From: Candidatus Enterococcus murrayae
Lineage (GTDB): Bacteria; Bacillota; Bacilli; Lactobacillales; Enterococcaceae
Assembly: GCF_017315985.1 (NCBI RefSeq)
Contig: NZ_JAFLVR010000072.1
Location: forward strand, 30,066-94,065
Length of the DNA: 64,000 nucleotides
Direction: 5' to 3'
How positions within the stretch are numbered: position 1 is the stretch's first letter; the number at the start of each line of letters is the position of its first letter. Position numbers and translations under genes: made by a program. The notes beneath the pieces are model-generated. The model saw nothing but the letters and a program-made list of their open reading frames with translations. It did not search any database and was not told where the DNA came from. Shown here piece by piece: positions 9,301-19,052 of the stretch.

Positions 9301-10344
9301 TTACTTCTTTCTTCGGATGGAGCGATTTCGGTTTATCAAAGCAATCACTAGCACCAGCAAAGCTGCGGCTAATACGATCGTTGCGATCGGTACCCAACTA
9401 GGGGTGATTACCTTATCTACGGTTTCTTCGTTTAATTTATTCGCCGCATCGTTTGTAATCGAAACCTCTTTCGTCCATTTCCAAGTTTTTTCTTCATTTT
9501 GAGCGACGATTTCTACTGAATATTTGCCCGCTTCCACGTTTTCTAATCCTAATGGAACCTGATACGTAAAGTGCGTGTTCGGCGCTACAGAAAGGTCTTC
9601 GCCTTTTTTCTCATAAAGAACCTTGTCCGAGCCCTTCTTCCGAATCTTCACACTCATCTTTAATTGGTCGATCATTTTGGGCTGATCATTTTGCAACGAA
9701 ATACCGACTACCTTGCTGCCATTTGAAAGCAGAACATCCGCATTTTTGAAATGCAGCTCGCCGCCAGAATTGTATTGCGTCGCATCCTCAGTCAACACCA
9801 TCCCGATGGTATAGCCAGTCTCTACTTTTAAGCCGGTCTTTTTGCTTTCACTGCTGTTAGGAATCCCGATCAATCGAACCGCTCCGAGCTTGATCCCAGC
9901 GAACGCTTCCTGTGGTGGAGTTATTTCCAATTCAATCGTTTTCTCTTCATAATTCTCAACGGTGACTTCCTTAAACTCCTCTGGGACCTTAACAATCGCC
10001 GTGACAGGATTCTTTAAGGTATCATCCAGCTCTGGCTTATCGACACCATAGTCGATCGAGGCTTCGGAAGAGGTCACCGCATCATTTAGCGATACCTTAA
10101 CTGTCCGAGCTTCTTTTCTGGTGCTTGTGATTTTCAATTGAACTCGCTGAACCTCCCCAGGAACAACTTTTAAAAAGTAGAAACTTCTTGATGGATCAAC
10201 CTGATTAGAAGGAAGCACTGTCTCAACAGTGAATCCCATGGTGTCCCGATTTTTTTTATCTTCATTTTCATCAGCAAAAACGGTTGATGAAAACGACATT
10301 GATAAACAAATGAAAACGAGTAAACTAGCAACTATCCTTTTCAA
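9301..10344 (-). CDS. WxL-interacting protein, DUF916 and DUF3324
   Basis: About 347 residues: signal peptide, DUF916 (about 30-150), DUF3324 (about 160-300), one C-terminal membrane helix and a basic cytoplasmic tail. The family binds WxL proteins at the surface. An ATG at 10362 is open, but GGAGG overlaps it and sits 8 nt before a TTG codon at 10344 (TTG AAA AGG). TTG is therefore the likely start and gives a cleaner signal peptide. It lies between the WxL gene upstream and the LPQTN gene downstream in one operon. Confidence 0.88.
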   Translation of the reverse strand: MKRIVASLLVFICLSMSFSSTVFADENEDKKNRDTMGFTVETVLPSNQVDPSRSFYFLKVVPGEVQRVQLKITSTRKEARTVKVSLNDAVTSSEASIDYGVDKPELDDTLKNPVTAIVKVPEEFKEVTVENYEEKTIELEITPPQEAFAGIKLGAVRLIGIPNSSESKKTGLKVETGYTIGMVLTEDATQYNSGGELHFKNADVLLSNGSKVVGISLQNDQPKMIDQLKMSVKIRKKGSDKVLYEKKGEDLSVAPNTHFTYQVPLGLENVEAGKYSVEIVAQNEEKTWKWTKEVSITNDAANKLNEETVDKVITPSWVPIATIVLAAALLVLVIALINRNRSIRRKK

Positions 10345-10406
10345 CGTACAAACCTCCGTCAATTTGAAATTGATTTAAGGATAGACAACGCTATCCTTAA
10401 ACTCGA

Positions 10407-11102
10407 CTATAATGTGTCATCCAGTGTCCATGTAAGTGTGCCTGAGTAGTAGTAGCCTTTTTCACTTTGCTTACCGCCCACACCTAGTTTGATATTTTCA
10501 AGCGATGCTGCCCAATCTGATGAATTCTTTTGATCAGTTTGACGCATCAATTCTTTTGTCGCTCCACCAGCCTCTAATTGTGTTTTCGCATTAACTGTTG
10601 GTACGGTACTGTTTTTCGCAGCGGCATGTCCTGCTGCAGCTTTGATCGTTGTTGCATCTGTATTCGGATCATTTTCTCCTTCGTAACCATGAGCCTTCGA
10701 ATCAAAGAATAATTGAGCCTTAGTTAATTTCTTCGTTGGTTGCCCAGTTGCCACGATTTCGCCCAACTTCGCATTAACCTTCCAAGTATTTGTATCATTC
10801 ACTGTGCCCGTTTGGTCATCTTTACGTGTATCACGTACTACAACGTAATAATTATTCGTGCTCGCTTCTGAGAACTCTGTGTACTTGCTGTTTACATCGT
10901 TGTATTTCCCGAAGTCTAATTTTTTAGGTACCCAGCGTAATTGTAGATCTCCGTCATTTTCCCCAGGAATATGTGCGTCTACGAATCCGATACCTACTTC
11001 AGTGTCGCCCTTATCTACTTCGGTAGCGTACGCACTCCCCACACCAATCGCGCCTAGTGTTGTTACCGCAAGTGCAGTGACAAAAGTTTTTTTCATTTTC
11101 AT
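10407..11102 (-). CDS. WxL-domain cell-surface protein
   Basis: A 231-residue WxL protein with a signal peptide (about 1-26) and essentially only a WxL domain. The first WxL-type motif (RWVP) is near residue 56, and the C-terminus, LTWTLDDTL, is identical to that of the large LRR protein in the same operon. It should attach noncovalently to peptidoglycan and pair with the DUF916/DUF3324 protein encoded next. GGAGG lies 7 nt before the ATG. A small terminator-like hairpin lies between it and the response-regulator gene upstream. Confidence 0.9.
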   Translation of the reverse strand: MKMKKTFVTALAVTTLGAIGVGSAYATEVDKGDTEVGIGFVDAHIPGENDGDLQLRWVPKKLDFGKYNDVNSKYTEFSEASTNNYYVVVRDTRKDDQTGTVNDTNTWKVNAKLGEIVATGQPTKKLTKAQLFFDSKAHGYEGENDPNTDATTIKAAAGHAAAKNSTVPTVNAKTQLEAGGATKELMRQTDQKNSSDWAASLENIKLGVGGKQSEKGYYYSGTLTWTLDDTL

Positions 11103-11129
11103 TATTCTTCCTCCAATAATTTTTTTTTG

Positions 11130-11149
11130 AAAAAAGGCTTGGTTGCCTT
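11130..11149 (-). terminator. Short terminator or attenuator between regulator and WxL genes
   Basis: AAGGC/GCCTT with a 6-nt loop (11134-11149) is followed on the reverse strand by six T. It is weak enough to allow partial read-through from the response-regulator gene into the WxL operon. Confidence 0.55.
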
Positions 11150-11172
11150 AATCCCGAAACTTAGTTGTTCGC

Positions 11173-11853
11173 CTATTCACTCCATTTGTAGCCATACCCG
11201 CGAACCGATGAAATACTAAAAAGTGACAGCTTTGATCTTAAACGCTTGATATGGCCGTCAATCACTCGTAAGTCGATATTTTCAATATCATTGCTCCAAA
11301 GCTGCTCGGCGATATCTTCACGACTCAAGGCTGTCCCTTTATTTTTTAGAAAAAGAACTAATAGGTCATATTCCTTCTTAGTTAAGGGAACGACCTCATT
11401 TTCCTTTTCCACGACCCGTCTCTTTGTATCAACCGTGATTTGCTCAATCGTTGAACTCAAATTGTAAGAACTGACTGCTTCAGTACTGACTTCTTTTTCT
11501 AACAAGTAATGAATGTATTTGAGCATGATCATGAGGCTCTTATCTTTGCTCAAATAGTGATCGACACTAATATCGATCGCATCCATCTCTACCTCCTCTT
11601 CTGGAAAGGCTGTTAAGATGATGCTGCGGATCGCAGGATTGATCTCCTTTAAAATTGTCAATAACTTGACGCCATCCATTTCCTTCATACAGAAATCCGA
11701 AATAACCAAGTCATAATTGTTCTTAGTAAATTCAGCCACAGCCTTAATAGGCGTGTTCAGATATGTCACATCATAGCCTTCATGGATAATCGCTCGTCGT
11801 AATTTCTCCGCATAGTTTTCATCGTCTTCTACCAATAGAATTTGCTTGTTCAC
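11173..11853 (-). CDS. OmpR-family response regulator
   Basis: A response regulator of about 226 residues with a complete receiver domain (acidic pair after strand 1, phospho-acceptor Asp53 in VISDF, conserved Lys in LSKDKS) and an OmpR-type winged-helix domain. An ATG further upstream (11886) is open, but GGAGG lies 8 nt before a GTG at 11853, which begins right at the receiver fold. It heads the WxL operon and probably pairs with the histidine kinase at 20092-21480, the only one in the window. Pairing and targets are inferred. Confidence 0.85.
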   Translation of the reverse strand: MNKQILLVEDDENYAEKLRRAIIHEGYDVTYLNTPIKAVAEFTKNNYDLVISDFCMKEMDGVKLLTILKEINPAIRSIILTAFPEEEVEMDAIDISVDHYLSKDKSLMIMLKYIHYLLEKEVSTEAVSSYNLSSTIEQITVDTKRRVVEKENEVVPLTKKEYDLLVLFLKNKGTALSREDIAEQLWSNDIENIDLRVIDGHIKRLRSKLSLFSISSVRGYGYKWSE

Positions 11854-12246
11854 TTTATATACCTCCATCAATCGTCTGCTTCTCAACTTAACTGTTCAAT
11901 AATCTATATTTTTCGTTTATATAACGGTGTTTTAATTTAGTTAGTAAAAAATTAATTAATTACACCCTAAATAACGTTTCCTGCTAATTATAATCTTAAC
12001 AAAAGCTAAAGGTTTTTTCAAAACATTATTATATATTTTTATTATTTTTACCGTTAAATTTGTGTGTTTTGTGCGCTAAACGTGCGTATAATGCACGAAC
12101 AAGACGATATCAGGATATTTTTCCCTAATAATATCTTTATTTTATTGTTGTTTTCCCAGAAAAATATCTTTCTTGCGAAACTGCTGTTTCTCTCGATATA
12201 AACAAAAAATAAAATAACTATTTTTCTTTTTAGATTCAATAATAAT
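11854..12246 (-). promoter_or_regulatory. Upstream region of the WxL response regulator
   Basis: This AT-rich gap holds no credible gene. On the forward strand it carries two similar units at 12062-12073 and 12081-12093 (GTGTGTTTTGTG, then CGTGCGTATAATG) spaced 19 bp start to start. The same pair with the same spacing is found 170-200 bp upstream of the giant surface-protein gene. This is a candidate response-regulator binding site; the promoter itself cannot be fixed. Confidence 0.45.
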
Positions 12247-12287
12247 AAAAAGGCTTAGAAGCATATTAGAATGCTTCTAAGCCTTTT
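12247..12287 (-). terminator. Terminator of the giant surface-protein gene
   Basis: A perfect 17-bp stem (12247-12263/12271-12287) with a 7-nt loop lies just beyond the stop at 12297. Confidence 0.9.
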
Positions 12288-12296
12288 ATCCTTATT

Positions 12297-15200
12297 CTAT
12301 TCTTCTGTATCCTTTTTGCTTCTTCTTAGCCAAGCCAAGATAGTTGTACCCGCTAAGATACATAAACCTAAAATGACAGTCAGTGGACTCTGAGATTCCG
12401 AACCAGTTTTCGGCAAGTTCTTCGCTGAAGTATCCGTGCCTCGATAGATACGGCCAGAAAGATAGGTACTCCGCGAAATAGATGTTCCTGTACCTGAATC
12501 ACTTGTTCCAGGCAGCTTACCAGGATCATCCTTCTTCGTCCATTTAGCGACAAGTGTCATTCCGCCTACAGGCATTTCGATCACACCGCTAATTTTCTTA
12601 TCCTTCAAATACCAGCCGGCAAATTCATAGCCTGTGCGAGTTGGTGCTTTAACCTTGTCGATATCGACCTTCTCACCCGTTTTAGCCACGATATTTTCTG
12701 GGCGTGACGCTTCATCTCCGCCATTCACATCAAACTTGATCGTTTGATCTTCAGCCTCCCAGATCGCGTAAACAGTGATCTTGTCATCTGCTGTGGCAGT
12801 CAGATTTTTAAGCGCCTGTTCATCAGTAAATTCAACTTTACCATCCTTCTTGCTTGCCCAGCCAGTAAAGCTGTAGCCGGCTTTGGTAAATTTGTTTTTC
12901 GTTAACTTCTGCTCTGTATCATATTCAAACGCTTGATCAGCCATTGTTCCAGCTCCGCTGTTGCCATCGAAGACAATCTTGTAGCTGATTGGTGTCCACT
13001 CTGCTCGCAGATTCTTACCGCCAGCAGGCATCGCAAAGCTATCATCTGACTTCGCTGCCGCCTCATACCAGCCTTTGAAGGTATAACCTGTGCGAGTCGG
13101 TGCCTTCACTTTTGTCAAATCAACTGTTGAATCCGTTGGTGCCACGAGGTTTGCTGGTTTTGTTGCTTCATCCCCGCCATTGACGTCAAAGGTAATCGTT
13201 TGATCATCTGCTTTCCAGTTCGCAAACAACGTAATCTTGTCGCCATCTGTAGCCGTCAAGTTTTGAACGGCCTGTTCATCTGAATAAACGATTGGATCGC
13301 CCTTCTTCGTTGACCAGCCAGTGAAGCTATAACCCGCTTTGGTAAACTCATTTTTCCTTAAAGACTGATTTAGATCATAGTCGAATTTTTGAGCGGCCAT
13401 CGTACCTGTTCCGCTATTTCCATCAAACTCGATAGAATACTCGATCGGTGTCCATTCTGCTCGTAAAGTTTTCCCACCTGCAGGCATTTTGAAAGTATTC
13501 GTCGCTTTGGTCGCGCCATCATACCAGCCAGCAAATTTATACCCTGTGCGAGTTGGTGAAACAACTGTAGAGATATCAACAGCCGAATCAGTTACTTGAA
13601 CAATATCAAGCGGTTTTGTCGCAACGTCGCCGCCATTGACATCGAAGGTCACTGTTTGATCCAATGCTCGCCATGACGCATATACAGTTACTTCAGCATC
13701 ATGAGTGTCACTTAGATTCATCACGTTTTGTTCGTCAACATAATCATAGCCTAGACTATTTTGAGCTTTCGACCAGCCATCAAAAGCATAGCCGTCTTTA
13801 GTAAAGGTATTCTTCGTTAGATTTTGTGCTGCATCGTAAACGAATGCTTGCTTCGCCATCGTGCCTTTTCCGGTATTGGCATGGAAATTCACTTTATAAG
13901 AGATGGCCTCCCATTCAGCCTTCAACGTCTTTCCGCCTACAGGCATAACAATCGAATTTCCTACCTTCGTTGCCCCATCATACCAGCCAGTAAACTTGTA
14001 GCCTTTTCGAGTTGGAGCTTTGACAGATGAAATATCTACCACTGCATCTGTACTCGAATTAATGTTTCCAGGCTTCGTAGCAGGATCACCGCCGTTGACA
14101 TCAAACTGCAATACCTGTGCTGTCGCTGACCAAACAGCATAAAGCTTGATCGTATCGCCGTCTTTAGCCGTCAGATTATTTACGGATTCTTGATCGACAT
14201 ATGCCGATTTACCCGTACTGCTGGTTGCCCAGCCGACAAAGCTATAGCCTGATCGAGTAAAGGTATTCGCTGTTAGATTTTGCGCCGCATCATAGGTGAA
14301 CTGCTGCGCTGTCATCGTACCTGTTCCTTTATTCGCGTCAAATTCGACTTTATATTTGTTCGCTTTCCATGCAGCCTTCAGAATCATACCGCCGGCAGGC
14401 ATCTTGATCGTACCAGTGACTGCTGTCGCTCCATCATACCAGCCATCAAATGTGTAGCCTTTTCGAGTTGGAGCTGCCACTTTAGAAATATCGACATTGG
14501 TGTCTGTCTTTTCAATGATGTCATTTGGCTTGCTAGAGAGATCTCCGCCGTTCACATCAAATTGAATCGTTTGATCTTGCGCTTCCCAAATGGCAAACAG
14601 CTTCACGACACCATTGTTTGCGGTACTCAGATTACTTACAGAAGCTTCATCCGTGTATTCCGCTGAAACAGCATTCGCTGCCTTCGCCCAACCAGTAAAT
14701 TTATAGCCAGGACGAGTAAATGTGTTTTTCTTCAGCTTAGCTGCGATATCATAAGTGAAGGCTTGATCGGTCATGCTGCCTGTACCGTTGTTCTTGTCAA
14801 ATTGAACGGAATAAGCATTCGCTTCCCAAATGGCATAAACCGTCTTATCCGTAACAAAATCAATTTGTGTCCCATCGGTAAAGTCTGCGGTAACCGCCGT
14901 AGCAGTCGTTCCCCAACCTTTGAATTGATAACCAGTCCGCGTTGGATTTGTCACTGCTGATAAGCTTACTGTATCACCAAAGTTATAGGCTTTTACATCC
15001 GCATTTGCTGTCGAACCATCATTTTTCTTGTAGGTAACATTGACTGAAACAGCCTTCCAAATTGCCTTCAAGTTTAATTCGGTTGAAGCAGAAGTAAAGT
15101 CGATTTTATCCCCCGGTTGATACTCTTTGCTAGCATTTGCTTTATCCTGCCACTTAACAAAGGTGTAGCCTGTCATTGTAGGTTTCTTCGTAGATAATGT

Positions 15201-18200
15201 GATCGAGCCTTTTCCAGAAGTATCAAGCAGCACAGCCTGATCATCCGGCATATTTCCTGCCGCTGTTTCCCCTGGTGCCATGAAGCTCGGCAGATTCTCG
15301 TCATACGCTACTTTGGCAACCTCCGTACTAAAGGTGATTTCAGAACTTTTCGCATTCAATACCGTATTCAATCCAATTTCCTTCGCAGAGTATTGGAATT
15401 GATTGACAGCCTTTTGATTGTCCGCATCCGGTACTAAGAAATTCATAACAGTGTCTAACTTGTCATTTGGTGCCACAATGTGAGAACCAAAATCGATGTA
15501 TATCGCTGTTACATCCTTTATATCTAACGGAGGAGTCGTACTGAAGCCATGGCTTGCTAACTTAGCAGCATTCCATGTTTGCAGATCAGTACTGTAATCT
15601 GGCAATGAGCTTATCGGCTGTGTTGTGTAATAAACCGTACCGGTTGAACTATCTAACCCTGTAAAATCAATATTTCCAGTTGAACCGCGACCATCTGATG
15701 AAGAAGGTAAAATATCATACAAACGAACGCTTGTAAAACTTGTATTCCCAATATTATTGATCGTCGCCTTCATTTGCGGTGTGCCTTTTTTATCGACAGC
15801 AAAATGCGTTGTTTCTGTCCAAGCATCACCACTTGCCGCACGACCAGCCGAATCACCGTTTAGTTTTGACGCGTAGACGATGGATAATTGTGTATGAGAA
15901 CTACTAGTTCTTCCTGAGTATGAACCTAAGACGGTATTGTCATGACCCAAATTTTTCGCCATACCATCTGAAAAGTTATTGGTTGCTCGGTCCATTTGAA
16001 GAAACTTATCACTAGAAGCGGCAACAGCTGGGATCGGATAGTTTCCTACAGGTGTTCCGGATGCTACCTTGAAAGCCACAGGGATTTTAAAAGCTACTCC
16101 TGCTTCTACTTGAGGCCCATCACCTGTAACTTTGAAGCGATAATAATTATATGTTGCATCAGAGTTCAATAGCTCAACTTGAACAGCTCCTGGGTGATTC
16201 ACACCATTTTTTTCATCATAAAAATCTTTGTTGTTTCCAGGATCTTGCATTTCTAAAACTTTCGGAATAGCTACAGAAATGATAGGGTTTTTCCAATCTG
16301 AAATAGCGTGTAAGGTATTGTACCCTTGAATTTCATAATTCACTGTATCCCCTGGTTGTCGACTATTTGCATCCCCGCTCGTAAAATTAGCATACGCATC
16401 TGTCGTATAATCTGGCGCATAAATCACTTCTGCGCTATTCATTTCAATTGAAGTCGAAGCAGGAGCTTGCCCATTCTCCTCATTGTCATAAGTCAAGTAT
16501 CCACCCATTTGGACCTTCGATAACTTATCCGTCGGAATGGTCGAACCATCCGGCCACTTTCCATTATCCCAATTTTTGGCAGAATATCCAAAAGCAAAGC
16601 CATTTCCTGTTGGCCATGCCCCCACCGTTGTTCCATCAGTCCCCATCGGTGTGACGGTTACTTTACTAATGTATTCACCGGTAGCAAGAGCAGGTAACGT
16701 AAGGGAATGTACTCCACTCTTAGGTGTTGTTGTTTCTGTACGAGACGTTCCAGTGGAATTTGTTATTTCAAACTCCGCTTGATAATAACTTTTAGCTACT
16801 GTGTTATCAAGTGTTGTCCCATGTATAGTGATTCCATTGAAATTAATTTTTTCCGAGCCAGTACTCTTTTGATATAAGGTAAAGCTGGTTCCAGTAATAT
16901 CTCTTTTCCCGGTATTCTTATACGTATTAGTATGCGGATAAGTACTAAAACCAATCACATAATTTGGTCTACTAGTAGACGCAGGTTTATCCAATATTAC
17001 AACCGCTTTTCTGTCCCCTGATACTCCTGTATTATGAACTTTAAGACCATGTGTCAACTCCCAATCCGGTTGGGCCTTTTTTGTGTAGGTAACTGTATCT
17101 GTTACTGTTGTGGCTTTCGCATTGATTTTCTTGGTGATCATTCCAATGGTAATTGAAAAGGAATCATTTTCTGCAATTGAACTCGGCGGAGTAAATTGTG
17201 TATCCATTTGCTGCTTATTAACATTTACATTTCCAGCCAATTGCCATAAGTTAAAATCTGAACTCTGATCGGCTATATCTCGATAGTACCGAGTGTAGCC
17301 TGTCGGTATGCTTGAATCATCACTAGTTGTTTTTCCATCTGTTCCAAAATAATCTGTCATATTAGTTGAAAGAACTGATCCAGTCGGCACTTCGACAAAA
17401 GCACGATTCTTCGCGGTCCCATCTAACAGCCATTGTTTATTATGATTATTTTTCAATTCCATTCGATTTGTGATTGGCCCCGTCGTATAATCCGTTGTTT
17501 TAGGGTTAAATAAATTAAGGGTTGTTTCTATCCCATTTAGCGCATTGCTCTTTAATTGTACCTTGCTTGATTGTGATAATTGAGCAGCGGAAGAGTCATA
17601 TGCTGTTGCCTGTAAATCTTGCCAAATTATTTGATCTGCAGGTATCTTAGCATCATAATCTGAGTTGAATTTAAAACGCAAGTTGACCGTTTCAACGGTC
17701 GTCTTCGTTTCCTTCAAATGAATGATCAGCTTTTGATTGGTCGTGTCATTTTCATAATGATCAACGACTGAATCAGCCGCAGGTGCAGCTGGTGTAACTA
17801 GAGAAAAAATTGGATCAGTCATTTCAAAATCTTTGAAGATTGGATTCGTCGTATCAGGTGTGAAGCCATACGGAATCTCGACTTTTACACCCTTGATTCC
17901 CGCAGTGCTGATTGATAACGGAACAGCTACTGCATATTCAGTCGGAGCTATGCCAGTAACCGGATTCGTATAAGTTCTAAATGTCGTATCAGCATTGATT
18001 CCGACAATCACCTCATTCGCTCTAGGCGCTTTCTTTGTCTTTGTCGCTTTTTTGTTCTCTTGTTTTTCTTCCTTGCTTGATTCAGTTGTTTCCTTTGTTG
18101 CTTCTTTTGATTCTTCAGTTTCTTCTTTGACTTCTTCCTTTTCTTCTACGTCAAAGGCCAGCTTTTCACTTTCGTAATCTGCAGCTTCATCGAAGACGGT

Positions 18201-18755
18201 CAATTCATAATGTCCAGCTTTTTCAGCGGTTAAGAAAAATGTTGTCGCTGCCGCTTCTTCTTCAGCGATATTTTTGATCGTTAGTTCACGTTTTTCTTCG
18301 TTCCATGCAAAATCTTCGCTAAGCTTGTTTTCTCCGTCAAGATGATCCTTTTCATCGAATACTAACCCTTCTGGCAATGAAAGAGCTGCTTGAGTCAAGT
18401 TTCCAAAAAGCTTCAACTCGATCTTGTCGCCTGCTTCGATCTTATCAGAGCCTTTTCGTTTAAGTGTCATGTTAGGAACAACTGCTTCTTCTTTTGTCTC
18501 TTCTTTTTCTTCTGTTTCCTGAGGTACGCTTGATTCTGTTGTTTCCTCTTCTGGATTTGCTTCCTGTGAAGAGACTGGTGCTGATTCCTGTTTTTCTGGT
18601 ACTTTGATATCGCTTTGAACAGACTCGAGTGTCGCTCCAGTCTGTTCGGTTGGTGCCTCGATCGTGATTGACTCCGCAAAGACAATCCCCGTCGGCATCA
18701 ACGTGCTAAACAATAAAATGGATGTTCCAACATATGCAATCGGCTTCTTTTTCAT
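12297..18755 (-). CDS. LPKTG-anchored surface protein with twelve InlB-type B-repeats
   Basis: A 2152-residue wall-anchored protein: signal peptide (1-27), an acidic Glu/Thr/Ser-rich region to about 245, and a long beta-rich stalk (about 250-1230) resembling bacterial surface-adhesin domains. Twelve consecutive Listeria-Bacteroides B-repeats follow (about 1235-2080), then LPKTG, a hydrophobic helix and a basic tail. After two divergent units, the repeats alternate strictly between a type starting YxxxFDxNxGTGTM and a type starting QTIxFDVNGGD, five pairs of about 152 residues each. AGGGGAGG precedes the ATG. It is monocistronic, lying between the response-regulator and kinase genes. Adhesion is inferred; no ligand can be named. 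Confidence 0.9.
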   Translation of the reverse strand: MKKKPIAYVGTSILLFSTLMPTGIVFAESITIEAPTEQTGATLESVQSDIKVPEKQESAPVSSQEANPEEETTESSVPQETEEKEETKEEAVVPNMTLKRKGSDKIEAGDKIELKLFGNLTQAALSLPEGLVFDEKDHLDGENKLSEDFAWNEEKRELTIKNIAEEEAAATTFFLTAEKAGHYELTVFDEAADYESEKLAFDVEEKEEVKEETEESKEATKETTESSKEEKQENKKATKTKKAPRANEVIVGINADTTFRTYTNPVTGIAPTEYAVAVPLSISTAGIKGVKVEIPYGFTPDTTNPIFKDFEMTDPIFSLVTPAAPAADSVVDHYENDTTNQKLIIHLKETKTTVETVNLRFKFNSDYDAKIPADQIIWQDLQATAYDSSAAQLSQSSKVQLKSNALNGIETTLNLFNPKTTDYTTGPITNRMELKNNHNKQWLLDGTAKNRAFVEVPTGSVLSTNMTDYFGTDGKTTSDDSSIPTGYTRYYRDIADQSSDFNLWQLAGNVNVNKQQMDTQFTPPSSIAENDSFSITIGMITKKINAKATTVTDTVTYTKKAQPDWELTHGLKVHNTGVSGDRKAVVILDKPASTSRPNYVIGFSTYPHTNTYKNTGKRDITGTSFTLYQKSTGSEKINFNGITIHGTTLDNTVAKSYYQAEFEITNSTGTSRTETTTPKSGVHSLTLPALATGEYISKVTVTPMGTDGTTVGAWPTGNGFAFGYSAKNWDNGKWPDGSTIPTDKLSKVQMGGYLTYDNEENGQAPASTSIEMNSAEVIYAPDYTTDAYANFTSGDANSRQPGDTVNYEIQGYNTLHAISDWKNPIISVAIPKVLEMQDPGNNKDFYDEKNGVNHPGAVQVELLNSDATYNYYRFKVTGDGPQVEAGVAFKIPVAFKVASGTPVGNYPIPAVAASSDKFLQMDRATNNFSDGMAKNLGHDNTVLGSYSGRTSSSHTQLSIVYASKLNGDSAGRAASGDAWTETTHFAVDKKGTPQMKATINNIGNTSFTSVRLYDILPSSSDGRGSTGNIDFTGLDSSTGTVYYTTQPISSLPDYSTDLQTWNAAKLASHGFSTTPPLDIKDVTAIYIDFGSHIVAPNDKLDTVMNFLVPDADNQKAVNQFQYSAKEIGLNTVLNAKSSEITFSTEVAKVAYDENLPSFMAPGETAAGNMPDDQAVLLDTSGKGSITLSTKKPTMTGYTFVKWQDKANASKEYQPGDKIDFTSASTELNLKAIWKAVSVNVTYKKNDGSTANADVKAYNFGDTVSLSAVTNPTRTGYQFKGWGTTATAVTADFTDGTQIDFVTDKTVYAIWEANAYSVQFDKNNGTGSMTDQAFTYDIAAKLKKNTFTRPGYKFTGWAKAANAVSAEYTDEASVSNLSTANNGVVKLFAIWEAQDQTIQFDVNGGDLSSKPNDIIEKTDTNVDISKVAAPTRKGYTFDGWYDGATAVTGTIKMPAGGMILKAAWKANKYKVEFDANKGTGTMTAQQFTYDAAQNLTANTFTRSGYSFVGWATSSTGKSAYVDQESVNNLTAKDGDTIKLYAVWSATAQVLQFDVNGGDPATKPGNINSSTDAVVDISSVKAPTRKGYKFTGWYDGATKVGNSIVMPVGGKTLKAEWEAISYKVNFHANTGKGTMAKQAFVYDAAQNLTKNTFTKDGYAFDGWSKAQNSLGYDYVDEQNVMNLSDTHDAEVTVYASWRALDQTVTFDVNGGDVATKPLDIVQVTDSAVDISTVVSPTRTGYKFAGWYDGATKATNTFKMPAGGKTLRAEWTPIEYSIEFDGNSGTGTMAAQKFDYDLNQSLRKNEFTKAGYSFTGWSTKKGDPIVYSDEQAVQNLTATDGDKITLFANWKADDQTITFDVNGGDEATKPANLVAPTDSTVDLTKVKAPTRTGYTFKGWYEAAAKSDDSFAMPAGGKNLRAEWTPISYKIVFDGNSGAGTMADQAFEYDTEQKLTKNKFTKAGYSFTGWASKKDGKVEFTDEQALKNLTATADDKITVYAIWEAEDQTIKFDVNGGDEASRPENIVAKTGEKVDIDKVKAPTRTGYEFAGWYLKDKKISGVIEMPVGGMTLVAKWTKKDDPGKLPGTSDSGTGTSISRSTYLSGRIYRGTDTSAKNLPKTGSESQSPLTVILGLCILAGTTILAWLRRSKKDTEE

Positions 18756-18925
18756 TAATATCCTCCCCTTTTAACTTCACCTAATATTCCCATTGATAAA
18801 CCTTTTTTCCTCATTATTTCTCCTCGTTATTTAATTTATTTTAGGGTTATATAATTATGATAACAAATTAATAATAATTTTAATACGATTTTATCAATAA
18901 AAATTATGTTCATCAAACATATTTT

Positions 18926-18957
18926 CGTGTGTTTTGTGAAGTTTAAGTGTTTTTATG
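18926..18957 (-). promoter_or_regulatory. Candidate response-regulator site upstream of the giant surface protein
   Basis: On the forward strand GTGTGTTTTGTG (from 18927) and AGTGTTTTTATG (from 18946) repeat with a 19-bp offset, as also found at 12062-12093. Two direct half-sites about two helical turns apart fit OmpR-family binding. The assignment is inference. Confidence 0.4.
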
Positions 18958-18994
18958 ATAACTAATGATATTTATAATGATTATATGTAATGAA

Positions 18995-19039
18995 AAACTA
19001 TCGAGAAAATCCCGTATCATACGGTTTCCTCGATAGTTT
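18995..19039 (-). terminator. Terminator of the kinase operon
   Basis: A 10-bp stem (18995-19004/19030-19039) with further internal pairing is followed on the reverse strand by a T run. It lies just after the stop at 19053. Confidence 0.8.
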
Positions 19040-19052
19040 CGTCAAAAACGTG

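Noticed and set aside
12054..12239. 61-codon reverse ORF upstream of the response regulator
   Set aside because: AT-rich chance ORF without ribosome binding site, overlapping the candidate regulatory motif.
13824..14960. Several forward ORFs inside the giant surface-protein gene
   Set aside because: They are antisense shadows of the B-repeats, recur with the repeat period and lack ribosome binding sites.
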